Source: an uncultured Clostridia bacterium (lineage in GTDB: Bacteria; Bacillota; Clostridia; Oscillospirales; Ruminococcaceae). From it: DNA of 14,311 nucleotides. Of the stretch, positions 4,741 through 14,073 are shown piece by piece. The notes under the pieces were generated by a model that saw only the letters and a program-made list of their open reading frames with translations, was not told the origin of the DNA and ran no database searches. The position numbers were made by a program, and so were the translations under genes. Positions within the stretch are counted from its first letter, which is position 1. The number at the start of each line of letters is the position of its first letter. The stretch covers positions 1 to 14,311 of the forward strand of contig CANRLY010000028.1 of the NCBI GenBank assembly GCA_947631585.1. Direction: 5' to 3'.

Positions 4741-7700
4741 GTGTTTAATGAAAAAATTTTTCTCGGTCTCGATATCGGCACAAATTCGGTGGGTTGGGCA
4801 GTCACAGATGATAAATATGCCCTGAAAAAATTCCGCAGCAATAATATGTGGGGCGTGCATCTGTTTGACGAAGCCCAGCAGTCTGCGGACAGAAGAAGTT
4901 TCCGTACTGACAGACGGCGCACCGCCAGGCGCAGGCAGAGGATAGAGCTTCTTCGGGGATTTTTTGAAAAAGCTATTCTTGAAAAGGACGAGAATTTCTT
5001 TCTCAGGCTGAAAGAAAGCGGTCTGCTGCCGGAGGACAGCGAACACCGCACCAAAAATACATTCTTTGACGATGAAGAATTTACCGACAAGGACTACTAT
5101 GATAAATACCCGACTATCCACCATCTGATCTGCGAACTGATGGAAAGCAGCGAGCCGCATGACGTAAGACTGGTCTATCTTGCGTGCGCATATATTCTTG
5201 CGCACAGAGGGCATTTTCTGTTTTCTGTGGACAAGGACAACGCCGAAAAGATCAGCGACTTTCAGCCTTTGCACAACGGCTTTATAAACGCTTTGTCGGA
5301 CATCTGCGAAGAGCTGCCTTTTGACAGCGACCCGGACAAGCTGTCTGAAATTTTAAGGTCGGATAATTCAATTACAGCAAAAAACAAACAGCTGACTGCG
5401 CTGTGGTTCGGAGGAAAGAAGCCTAAAAGCGATCTGTGCGACAGTCTGCGGTTTGACAGCATGATAAAGCTTCTCAGCGGAGGAGTGGTAAAACTTTCTG
5501 AACTTTTCATGAACGAAAGTTACAAGGAGCTTGACAAGGACTCAGTATCCGTTTTGGCTGCCGATTTTGACGATACGCTGGACGGGCTTTACGGCACGTT
5601 GGAGGACGACCAGTGGGAACTGCTGGATTCAATAAAGAAACTGAACGATCAGGCGCTGCTTATCAGGTCGCTGGGGAAACACAGTTTCATTTCGCAAGCC
5701 AAAGCGGAAGTTTACGAAACTCACAAAACAGACCTGCAAAAGCTTAAATATATCTGCAAAAAGTATCTTTCAAAGCAGCAGTACAATGAAATTTTCAAAG
5801 ATAAAAATTTGACAAACAACTACACTGCGTATGTTTATAACGGTATGTCGAAGAAATGCAAACAGCAGGAGGACTTTTGCAAATTTGTGGCTAAATATCT
5901 GAAAAGCATACAGCCTGAAAGTTCGGACAAGCCTTTGGTAGATGAGCTTATCGAAAAGTGCGATAACGTTAAACTTTGTCCCAAACAGGTCACCGGCGAC
6001 AACAGGGTAATACCCTATCAGCTTTATTATGTGGAACTGAAGAAGATACTTGAAAACGCTTCGGCTTATCTTGAGTTTTTGAATGAAAAGGACGAGTACG
6101 GAACTGTTGCCGACAAGATACTTAGCATTATGGAGTTCCGTATACCTTATTATGTAGGACCTCTGGTAAGCAAGGATAAAAGCAAGTTTGCCTGGCTTGT
6201 AAGAAAAGCTGAGGGCAAGATCTATCCTTGGAATTATGAGGAGAAAATAGATCTTGATGAGACGGAAAACGAATTTATCAGAAAAATGACCTGCAAGTGT
6301 ACATATCTGGCAGGGGAGGACGTGCTGCCTAAAAATTCACTGCTGTACTGCAAATTCAGCGTGCTTAACGAGATAAACAACATCACCGTGGACGGCGGCA
6401 AGATCTCTGTCAGCGCAAAACAGACCATCTTCAATGAGCTGTTTATGAAAAAGCACAAAGTAACTGTAAAAGCCGTTCAGAACTGCCTGAAAGCCTGCGG
6501 AGAGTTCAAAGACGGGCAGTCTGTCGGCGGAATAGACCAGACGATAAAGTCGTCTCTCAGATCTTACCACGATCTGAAAAGGCTGCTTTCCTCCGGGACT
6601 ATAAGCGAGTCTGACGCCGAAAAAATAATTGAAAGGATAACCGTTACCACCGATACCGCCAGACTTAAAAAATGGCTGAAAGAACAGTATCCGCAGCTGG
6701 AGGACAGCGATGTGAAATATTTGTCGGCCCTTAAATATAAGGATTATGGCAGACTTTCAAGAAAGTTCCTTGAAGAAATATTCGAGGTGGATACCAAGAC
6801 CGGCGAACTGTGTTCGGAAAGTAATATTATCACCGTTCTTTGGGAGACTAACGACAATCTTATGCAGATACTGGGTTCAAAACACAGGTTCGGAAGCTCT
6901 GTTGAAAAGTTCAATTCCGATTATTATTCCGACCCCGAAAACAGAAAAACCATTCCCGAAAGAATGGAAGAAATGTATATCCCCACGGCTGTAAGACGTG
7001 CGGTGACCAGATCTCTCGATATTATAAAAGAGATAAAAAGCATTATCGGAAAAGACCCCGACAAGATATTTATTGAGATGGCAAGGGACAATACCCACCA
7101 GGAAAAGGGCATAAGGAAACATTCAAGGCGTGAGATCATCAAAGATATGCTCGATTCGGCTAAAGATATGGCGGACAAGGAACGCATTGAGGAACTGAAT
7201 GAGCAGCTCGATTCAGTTGACGACGGCAGACTGCGCGGCGATAAATATTATTTTTATTTCATGCAGTTGGGAAGATGTATGTACACCGGACGCGCAATTG
7301 ACTTTGACAGGCTGGGAAATGACACATACTACAATATAGACCACATTTACCCGCAAGCTAAGGTCAAAGATGACAGTCTTGACAACAGGGTGCTTGTGGA
7401 GTCGGAAGCGAACGGCGCAAAAGGGGACACATACCCTATCTCAGCGGACGTAAGGCATAAAATGTATTCCTTCTGGAGCAGTCTGAAAGACAAAAAGCTC
7501 ATAAGTGAAAAGAAGTATCAGCGGCTTACAAGAAGTGAAGATTTTTCAGACGAAGAACTTGCTAACTTTATCGCAAGGCAGATAGTTGAGACCAGGCAGT
7601 CCACAAAGGCGGTTGCCGAGATAATCAAGGAGATCTGCCCGGACTCGAATATCGTGTATGTAAAAGCAGGGCTTGCCTCTGATTTCCGCCATGAAATGAA

Positions 7701-8841
7701 AATGCTCAAATGCCGTGAGGTCAACGATCTTCACCACGCTCAGGACGCTTACCTTAATATTGTTATGGGAAATGTTTACAACACGCAGTTTACCGAAGAC
7801 CCTCTCAACTTTGTAAAAAGCGGAGCGCATTATTCGGTCAAAATTTTCAAGCGTTCGCAAGACGGAAAGGAAAGCGGACTTCTTACCCGAAAAGTGGAAA
7901 GGTACGGAAACGTTGCGTGGGACCCGACGGTATCTTTTGATATCGTTCGCAAAATGATGAGCGAAAACAGCGTAAGATATGTAAGGTACTGCTACAGACG
8001 AAAGGGCGGACTTTTTGACAGGCAGCCTTTGCGCAAAAGCGAGGGACTTGTTGAAAGGAAGAAGGGTCTTGATACTTCAAAATACGGCGGATATAGCAAA
8101 ACTACAGCATCATATTTTTCACTGGTGAAGTATGACAAGGCGATAACCTTTATACCGGTGGAGCTCATGTATGCGGATAAATATTCCTCAGACAGAGAAT
8201 ATGCCCGAAATTACGCCGCTAAACAGCTGTCCGACATATTGAATACGACAATAGACGAAAGCAGGATAGAATTTCCGCTGGGCGACCGTGCTGTAAAGGT
8301 CAACACCTTGCTGGAAATAGATGGGTTCAGAATAAATATCACTAAAAAGACAAATGACAGGTTGGGTATAATATCTGCATCTTCGCTGATACTTGACAAA
8401 AAACATTACGACTATGCAAAGACGATAAGCTCATTTGTCGCAAAACGCCAAGAGGATAAGAAAAGACGCGCTGAGGACGTTGTGGAAATAAGCAGCGAAA
8501 AGAACATTGAACTGTTTGATGTTTTTGTAAGTAAACTGATGTCAGCGCCGTTTAATGTAATGCTGGGCGATACGGGTGCAAAAGTAAAGGCGGGCAGAGA
8601 TAAATTTGAAAAGCTTGATCTTACCGAGCAGGCTATTGCACTTGCAAATATATTATCACTGCTGAAAACCGGCAGATCTTCAGGTTGTGATATCAGGGCT
8701 ATAGGTGGAAAAGAAGGCGCCGGAGAAATGACCATAAATTCCACTATTACAAAAATGAAAAACGTAGGTTCTATATACATAATAGATCAGTCGCCCACGG
8801 GACTTTTTGAAAAAAGATCGCCGGATCTTATGAAATTATGA
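4741..8841 (+). CDS. cas9: Cas9, type II-A RNA-guided DNA endonuclease
   Basis: This 1366-residue protein cuts both strands of DNA matched by crRNA. The GTG at 4741 is the start: GGAGG (4728-4732) lies 8 nt upstream, and the RuvC-I motif begins at once (GLDIGTNSVGWA, catalytic D11). An arginine-rich bridge helix lies at about 50-75, followed by a REC-lobe motif from YPTIHHL to LAHRGHFL (123-160). RuvC-II is IFIEMARDN with E779. The HNH domain has NIDH with H868, plus N882 and N891. RuvC-III is HHAQDAYLN with H999 and D1002; Streptococcus pyogenes has HHAHDAYLN. The C-terminal PAM-interacting region ends with a DQSPTGLFEKR motif usual for II-A. Every nuclease residue I expect is present, so it should be active. 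The length matches S. pyogenes Cas9 (1368). Its stop overlaps the cas1 start (ATGA). The PAM cannot be read from the sequence. Confidence 0.97.
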   Translation: MFNEKIFLGLDIGTNSVGWAVTDDKYALKKFRSNNMWGVHLFDEAQQSADRRSFRTDRRRTARRRQRIELLRGFFEKAILEKDENFFLRLKESGLLPEDSEHRTKNTFFDDEEFTDKDYYDKYPTIHHLICELMESSEPHDVRLVYLACAYILAHRGHFLFSVDKDNAEKISDFQPLHNGFINALSDICEELPFDSDPDKLSEILRSDNSITAKNKQLTALWFGGKKPKSDLCDSLRFDSMIKLLSGGVVKLSELFMNESYKELDKDSVSVLAADFDDTLDGLYGTLEDDQWELLDSIKKLNDQALLIRSLGKHSFISQAKAEVYETHKTDLQKLKYICKKYLSKQQYNEIFKDKNLTNNYTAYVYNGMSKKCKQQEDFCKFVAKYLKSIQPESSDKPLVDELIEKCDNVKLCPKQVTGDNRVIPYQLYYVELKKILENASAYLEFLNEKDEYGTVADKILSIMEFRIPYYVGPLVSKDKSKFAWLVRKAEGKIYPWNYEEKIDLDETENEFIRKMTCKCTYLAGEDVLPKNSLLYCKFSVLNEINNITVDGGKISVSAKQTIFNELFMKKHKVTVKAVQNCLKACGEFKDGQSVGGIDQTIKSSLRSYHDLKRLLSSGTISESDAEKIIERITVTTDTARLKKWLKEQYPQLEDSDVKYLSALKYKDYGRLSRKFLEEIFEVDTKTGELCSESNIITVLWETNDNLMQILGSKHRFGSSVEKFNSDYYSDPENRKTIPERMEEMYIPTAVRRAVTRSLDIIKEIKSIIGKDPDKIFIEMARDNTHQEKGIRKHSRREIIKDMLDSAKDMADKERIEELNEQLDSVDDGRLRGDKYYFYFMQLGRCMYTGRAIDFDRLGNDTYYNIDHIYPQAKVKDDSLDNRVLVESEANGAKGDTYPISADVRHKMYSFWSSLKDKKLISEKKYQRLTRSEDFSDEELANFIARQIVETRQSTKAVAEIIKEICPDSNIVYVKAGLASDFRHEMKMLKCREVNDLHHAQDAYLNIVMGNVYNTQFTEDPLNFVKSGAHYSVKIFKRSQDGKESGLLTRKVERYGNVAWDPTVSFDIVRKMMSENSVRYVRYCYRRKGGLFDRQPLRKSEGLVERKKGLDTSKYGGYSKTTASYFSLVKYDKAITFIPVELMYADKYSSDREYARNYAAKQLSDILNTTIDESRIEFPLGDRAVKVNTLLEIDGFRINITKKTNDRLGIISASSLILDKKHYDYAKTISSFVAKRQEDKKRRAEDVVEISSEKNIELFDVFVSKLMSAPFNVMLGDTGAKVKAGRDKFEKLDLTEQAIALANILSLLKTGRSSGCDIRAIGGKEGAGEMTINSTITKMKNVGSIYIIDQSPTGLFEKRSPDLMKL

Positions 8842-9728
8842 GCTGGAGAACGGTAATAGTTACAAAAAGGGCAAAGCTGGATCTGAAAACAGGGTATCTT
8901 GTGATAAGAACGGAAGATGCAGTCAAGAGAGTTTATCTTGACGAGTTGTCAGTTCTTATCATAGAGGAGGCTGCCGTTTCTGTCACCGGCTGTCTGATAG
9001 CTGCTCTTAGCGAGAAAAAGATCAAAGTCATATTCTGCGATGAAAAGCGCAGCCCCACCTGTGAGTTGGTCTCTTATTACGGAAGCCATGATACGGCGGA
9101 CAGGATAAGAAAACAGATCAAATGGAACGACGAAGTGAAAACCTGTATCTGGACGGAGATAGTTTCTGAAAAGATCAGGCAGCAGTCGTATTTTTTAAAG
9201 GAAGCGGACAAGCTTGCCGAGTCTCAGCTGCTTGACAGCTACCTGCTCCAGATGGAGATAGGAGACGCTTCCAACCGGGAGGGCCATGCGGCTAAAGTGT
9301 ATTTCAACGCATTGTTCGGAATGGATTTTACCAGAAGCAAGGAATGTGTGTTAAATGCCGCACTGAATTACGGATACGGCATACTGCTGTCGGCGTTCAA
9401 CAGAGAGATCGTTTCCCACGGGTATATTACCCAGATAGGACTGTTCCACAATAATATGTTCAACCATTTCAATCTGTCATGCGATCTTATGGAACCGTTT
9501 CGGGTGCTTGTGGACAGAATAGTGTATAACGGCAACTTCACGGAGTTTACAAGCGAAGAAAAACACCGGATCGTTGATCTGCTCAACAGTACGGTGATAA
9601 TAAACAACACCCGACAGTATGTCAGCAATGCGATAAAAATATACTGCCAGAGCGTTTTTGATGCGATAGGAGACAACGATATCTCAAAGATTGATTTTTA
9701 TTCAGTGGAGGAAAAAGGTGAGTTATAG
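8838..9728 (+). CDS. cas1: Cas1, spacer-integration integrase
   Basis: This 296-residue protein is the catalytic subunit of the Cas1-Cas2 complex, which inserts new spacers at the leader end of the array. The ATG at 8838 overlaps the cas9 stop by 4 nt, so translation is coupled. The N-terminal beta domain carries the RTEDAVKRVYLDEL pattern. The active site reads NREGHAAKVYF (E148), GLFHNNMFNHFN (H204) and DLMEPFR (E219), matching the Glu-His-Glu set known for S. pyogenes Cas1 at nearly the same positions. The length is normal for type II-A. Nothing suggests inactivation, which agrees with the long, well-kept array. In type II-A systems Cas1 acts with Cas2, Csn2 and Cas9 during acquisition. 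Confidence 0.96.
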   Translation: MSWRTVIVTKRAKLDLKTGYLVIRTEDAVKRVYLDELSVLIIEEAAVSVTGCLIAALSEKKIKVIFCDEKRSPTCELVSYYGSHDTADRIRKQIKWNDEVKTCIWTEIVSEKIRQQSYFLKEADKLAESQLLDSYLLQMEIGDASNREGHAAKVYFNALFGMDFTRSKECVLNAALNYGYGILLSAFNREIVSHGYITQIGLFHNNMFNHFNLSCDLMEPFRVLVDRIVYNGNFTEFTSEEKHRIVDLLNSTVIINNTRQYVSNAIKIYCQSVFDAIGDNDISKIDFYSVEEKGEL

Positions 9729-10038
9729 GTTCGTGAGGATAATAGTGTTTTTTGACCTGCCTGTGCTGACAGCCGAAAACAGGCGGAATTACAGCAGATT
9801 CCGTAAGTATCTTATTAAAAACGGATTCCTTATGATGCAGGAGTCGGTCTATTGCAGAATGGCTCTCAACCAGAATATTGCAAACAATATCATCAGCAAT
9901 ATAAGGTCTAATAAGCCGCCGGAGGGTCTGGTGCAGGTGCTGTCTGTTACCGAAAAACAGTTTTCTAAAATGGAATTTCTGACCGGTACTTATAAAAGCG
10001 ATGTGGTGGACAGCGATGAAAGGTTGGTAGTCATATGA
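9718..10038 (+). CDS. cas2: Cas2, structural partner of Cas1
   Basis: I choose the GTG at 9718, giving 106 residues beginning MSYRFVRIIVFFDLPV. GGAGG at 9707-9711 lies 6 nt upstream, and Cas2 proteins start just before this RxxVFFDLP strand; the ATG at 9691 would add nine unlikely residues. The gene overlaps the cas1 end by 11 nt. Typical type II-A Cas2 features are the strand with D13, NYSRFRKYLIKNGFLM, and QESVYCR. Two Cas2 chains bridge two Cas1 dimers and measure the prespacer; nuclease activity is not needed for acquisition. The stop TGA overlaps the csn2 start. Confidence 0.95.
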   Translation: MSYRFVRIIVFFDLPVLTAENRRNYSRFRKYLIKNGFLMMQESVYCRMALNQNIANNIISNIRSNKPPEGLVQVLSVTEKQFSKMEFLTGTYKSDVVDSDERLVVI

Positions 10039-10703
10039 TGTTGGTATATCCGCCGATAGGACTGACAGCCGATATATCAGGCGATAAGGTCCTCGAGATC
10101 GTTATAGAAGAGCCGGAAATGTTTTACCGGATAGCGGACGATATTTACAGCCAGGTCAACGGTAAGCCGGGAGAAGTCGTGATATCTGAAAATTATGTGC
10201 CGATACAGCTTAGTAAAGAGGCGGATATCATTACGCAGTTTGTGCCGTTTACTTCAAACAGAAAGGATATTCTTTCTCATATTTATGGGCGGTTGAAAGA
10301 AAAATCGGTGAATGAACAGTTTTATAATTCCACACAGGAACTTTATGCATATATAGAAAAATATTTGTACGACCTTGCCGAAGATGAAGATGTTGAAATG
10401 GATATCTGCCGCCCTGAAGATATAGCGGCTGTCCTGAAAGCGTTTGAACTGCATATTGTTGAAACTGACAGAAAACTGGTAGAAAGATCCTTTGAATATA
10501 TTCTTGCTTCACGGGAATATAAAAAGCGGTCGGTATTTGTCACAGTCGGACTGAGAAATTATATAAAAGACAGCGAAGCGGAAGATCTGTTCCAGAGCGT
10601 ACTGCTCAATGGGATAACTCTGATATGCCTGGAAGATAAGGCGTCCGCCAGACTGAAAAACGAGTCACGCATTATAATAGATAAAGACTTGTGTATAATT
10701 TAG
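10035..10703 (+). CDS. csn2: Csn2, type II-A adaptation protein
   Basis: This 222-residue protein is the signature of subtype II-A. Csn2 forms a ring-shaped tetramer that holds double-stranded DNA ends during spacer acquisition. The N-terminus (MMLVYPPIGLTADI) and the order of the rest fit the family: an early PPI motif, a long acidic helical middle (YDLAEDEDVEMDI at about 111-123), then RSVFVTVGLRNY and a final hydrophobic strand TLICLE. The length is usual for the short Csn2 group. The ATG at 10035 overlaps the cas2 stop (ATGA); a second ATG at 10038 is equally possible. There is no strong ribosome binding site, so translational coupling is likely. It is the last cas gene before the leader. 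Confidence 0.9.
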   Translation: MMLVYPPIGLTADISGDKVLEIVIEEPEMFYRIADDIYSQVNGKPGEVVISENYVPIQLSKEADIITQFVPFTSNRKDILSHIYGRLKEKSVNEQFYNSTQELYAYIEKYLYDLAEDEDVEMDICRPEDIAAVLKAFELHIVETDRKLVERSFEYILASREYKKRSVFVTVGLRNYIKDSEAEDLFQSVLLNGITLICLEDKASARLKNESRIIIDKDLCII

Positions 10704-10726
10704 ACGAAAGGAGCTGATAAAAGCCG

Positions 10727-10754
10727 TTGACATTGCGGCTAAATATGGTACAAT
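10727..10754 (+). promoter_or_regulatory. Pre-crRNA promoter in the leader
   Basis: TTGACA (10727-10732) and TACAAT (10749-10754) with a 16-nt spacer predict a start near 10761, about 52 nt before the first repeat. The -35 box sits between the arms of a perfect inverted repeat AGCCG (10722-10726) / CGGCT (10736-10740). The 14 bases 10727-10740 match the cas9 promoter 4493-4506 at 12 positions. Confidence 0.7.
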
Positions 10755-10799
10755 AATATTAAAGCCCTGTATTATCATGCTGATGAGTAGTGTCATTAT

Positions 10800-10812
10800 C
10801 TCAAAATTTGAG
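10800..10812 (+). promoter_or_regulatory. Leader-anchoring sequence ATTTGAG
   Basis: The last seven leader bases, 10806-10812, are ATTTGAG, the sequence shown in streptococcal and staphylococcal type II-A systems to direct spacer integration to the leader end. Here it is part of a perfect palindrome, CTCAAA-A-TTTGAG (10800-10812), and the first repeat then begins GTTTGAG. Confidence 0.8.
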
Positions 10813-10914
10813 GTTTGAGAGTAGTGTAATTTTATAGGGTAGTAAAACTCCATTTTAACAGCCCAGTTCAGCATCGCTGTTTGAGAGTAGTGTAATTTTA
10901 TAGGGTAGTAAAAC

Positions 10915-10944
10915 GAATCGCAAGTGTATCGTGTTGTCTTGAGT
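10915..10944 (+). other. Spacer 2, near twin of spacer 39
   Basis: This 30-nt spacer starts GAATCGCAAGTGTATCGTG and differs from 13349-13378 only at spacer positions 20 and 26 (both T here, A there). It lies second from the leader, so it is a recent acquisition. Confidence 0.9.
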
Positions 10945-13018
10945 GTTTGAGAGTAGTGTAATTTTATAGGGTAGTAAAACCTGCGAGGAAACGGGCAAAA
11001 AGGTGCGGCGGTTTGAGAGTAGTGTAATTTTATAGGGTAGTAAAACAAGAACAGTGAAACATTCCGCGAGGGCATTGTTTGAGAGTAGTGTAATTTTATA
11101 GGGTAGTAAAACATGCGCGACCTTATGGGCATGGCTGAGAGCGTTTGAGAGTAGTGTAATTTTATAGGGTAGTAAAACTGAAAGCTATTTTGGAGCGTAC
11201 AGTAATAGGTTTGAGAGTAGTGTAATTTTATAGGGTAGTAAAACAAATTTTGAAAATTAACAGTTGACAAACGGTTTGAGAGTAGTGTAATTTTATAGGG
11301 TAGTAAAACGGAGCGCATAGTGGTTGACGTTCCCAAAGGGTTTGAGAGTAGTGTAATTTTATAGGGTAGTAAAACGATGAAGCCCAGTATTTCACGGCGG
11401 CTATAGTTTGAGAGTAGTGTAATTTTATAGGGTAGTAAAACTGATTTGAAATATGGCAAGCGGCGAATAAGTTTGAGAGTAGTGTAATTTTATAGGGTAG
11501 TAAAACTTAATGCGTATGTGGCAGCACAATGAGCTAGTTTGAGAGTAGTGTAATTTTATAGGGTAGTAAAACAAAGCGGCGATGTAATCGCAAAAGTGTT
11601 TGTTTGAGAGTAGTGTAATTTTATAGGGTAGTAAAACAGCCGGAGCAAGACAAGTATCCGCATTTTCGTTTGAGAGTAGTGTAATTTTATAGGGTAGTAA
11701 AACACGCAGGCGGTATGGACGACATAGACGACGTTTGAGAGTAGTGTAATTTTATAGGGTAGTAAAACAAGAGCTTTTGACAAACAAGGTGACCGACGGT
11801 TTGAGAGTAGTGTAATTTTATAGGGTAGTAAAACTAAAATATGCGTGGTATGTTGAATTTGGCAGTTTGAGAGTAGTGTAATTTTATAGGGTAGTAAAAC
11901 TGGATAATAACGGATTGCACTAACTTAAAAGTTTGAGAGTAGTGTAATTTTATAGGGTAGTAAAACCGCGGCGGTGTCTGACTTGTTACATATTCGGTTT
12001 GAGAGTAGTGTAATTTTATAGGGTAGTAAAACTGTGTAAAAGCATATGTACATAATGCACAAGTTTGAGAGTAGTGTAATTTTATAGGGTAGTAAAACGA
12101 TGTAAATACCCGACACCGCAAACATATGTTTGAGAGTAGTGTAATTTTATAGGGTAGTAAAACGGTGAGCTTGTACACCTTGTTCACATTGTAGTTTGAG
12201 AGTAGTGTAATTTTATAGGGTAGTAAAACAGACTTACGCCTTTCTCGCCTTTGCCAATGTTTGAGAGTAGTGTAATTTTATAGGGTAGTAAAACCAGAAC
12301 AAACGGCTGCGCTTATGCGTGAGGGTTTGAGAGTAGTGTAATTTTATAGGGTAGTAAAACTTCTTATGTATTGAATAGTTGTTCTCGTACGTTTGAGAGT
12401 AGTGTAATTTTATAGGGTAGTAAAACCAGCTGCAAGCGAACACACGCCCGAATATAGTTTGAGAGTAGTGTAATTTTATAGGGTAGTAAAACAGGAACAA
12501 AAGCCTTGCGTGACACATCTATGTTTGAGAGTAGTGTAATTTTATAGGGTAGTAAAACTCAATGGAGATGTCCTCGGCATATCCCCAGGTTTGAGAGTAG
12601 TGTAATTTTATAGGGTAGTAAAACAAAAGAAAGTTTATATAGACGGTCGGTGCGTTTGAGAGTAGTGTAATTTTATAGGGTAGTAAAACCCACGTCTATG
12701 CGCTTCCGAAATCATAGCGGTTTGAGAGTAGTGTAATTTTATAGGGTAGTAAAACAATGAAGATGATATAGAGCCTGAAATTAAAGTTTGAGAGTAGTGT
12801 AATTTTATAGGGTAGTAAAACTTCTTTCTTTATTATTTCTTATTCGCTTCCGTTTGAGAGTAGTGTAATTTTATAGGGTAGTAAAACAGAATGGATAAAA
12901 AGACCGTTGAAATAATTGTTTGAGAGTAGTGTAATTTTATAGGGTAGTAAAACCGTGAACAGGTTGCAAAACTTATGAACGGGTTTGAGAGTAGTGTAAT
13001 TTTATAGGGTAGTAAAAC

Positions 13019-13215
13019 TGGCAACGCCTCATTTGCTGAATCAAATTCGTTTGAGAGTAGTGTAATTTTATAGGGTAGTAAAACTCATTTGCAGGTGTAA
13101 CAAACGGTCTTGCAGTTTGAGAGTAGTGTAATTTTATAGGGTAGTAAAACAAAATACGTCTATGGAAGCACGCAGGGCAGTTTGAGAGTAGTGTAATTTT
13201 ATAGGGTAGTAAAAC
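13019..13215 (+). repeat. Three-spacer block, copy 1
   Basis: Spacers 13019-13048, 13085-13114 and 13151-13179, with their repeats, recur exactly at 14074-14270 (offset 1055 bp). The spacers before and after the block differ between copies, so the boundaries lie in repeats. Confidence 0.95.
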
Positions 13216-13348
13216 TATGCGCCGTCCGAATAAATTGCCCTCTTTGGTTTGAGAGTAGTGTAATTTTATAGGGTAGTAAAACCAGTTGGGATATTACACC
13301 GAACCCGACCCCGTTTGAGAGTAGTGTAATTTTATAGGGTAGTAAAAC

Positions 13349-13378
13349 GAATCGCAAGTGTATCGTGATGTCTAGAGT
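13349..13378 (+). other. Spacer 39, near twin of spacer 2
   Basis: Identical to 10915-10944 at 28 of 30 positions. It lies deep in the array, so it was acquired much earlier than spacer 2, assuming addition at the leader end. The repeat that follows it is the one variant repeat. Confidence 0.9.
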
Positions 13379-13414
13379 GTTTGAGAGTAGTGTAATTTTA
13401 GAGGGTAGTAAAAC
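13379..13414 (+). repeat. Variant CRISPR repeat
   Basis: Repeat 40 carries G instead of T at repeat position 23 (13401), giving TTTTAGAGGG in place of TTTTATAGGG. The change lies within the 25-bp upper stem with tracrRNA and would create one G-A mismatch. Repeats on both sides are canonical. Confidence 0.95.
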
Positions 13415-14073
13415 ACACTACACTGTTAAACGAAGTAATAGCAAGTTTGAGAGTAGTGTAATTTTATAGGGTAGTAAAACAATTATTTGAATTTGGGCTA
13501 TGCGCAGTTTGTTTGAGAGTAGTGTAATTTTATAGGGTAGTAAAACCAACAACGCCGCAAAAGCATATACTACCGCGTTTGAGAGTAGTGTAATTTTATA
13601 GGGTAGTAAAACTACTGGAAAGCAATAGCCATATCACAGCAAGTTTGAGAGTAGTGTAATTTTATAGGGTAGTAAAACTTTCCGAAAAAATACCTTTGTT
13701 TCGCCCGTGTTTGAGAGTAGTGTAATTTTATAGGGTAGTAAAACACTTGGCGGTGCTATTGGCACAATCAAGAGTTTGAGAGTAGTGTAATTTTATAGGG
13801 TAGTAAAACTTGTCGCAACTTCAATTCCTACAGGCGGTTGTTTGAGAGTAGTGTAATTTTATAGGGTAGTAAAACACAAAACCTTTCGGAAATCAGAAAC
13901 AACCTGTTTGAGAGTAGTGTAATTTTATAGGGTAGTAAAACCTTCATAGATGGACACGAGAATTACAGTTGGTTTGAGAGTAGTGTAATTTTATAGGGTA
14001 GTAAAACCAGGCAAAGCAGGCGTTTCAAAAGCTTATGGTTTGAGAGTAGTGTAATTTTATAGGGTAGTAAAAC

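Larger units (their letters stand above)
10704..10812 (+). promoter_or_regulatory. CRISPR leader
   Basis: This 109-bp AT-rich stretch lies between csn2 and the first repeat. It carries its own promoter (10727-10754), a 9-nt piece of the repeat, GAGTAGTGT (10785-10793), and the leader-end anchoring sequence next to repeat 1. An AAAGGAG at about 10706-10712 is not followed by any believable gene. New spacers should enter at 10812/10813. Confidence 0.85.

Noticed and set aside
10704..10770. Tiny gene after AAAGGAG in the leader
   Set aside because: The only frames are a few codons long and run through the promoter.
10813..10848. Promoter within each repeat (TTGAGA and TATAGG)
   Set aside because: The spacing is only 12 nt, too short for sigma-A; the leader has a proper promoter.
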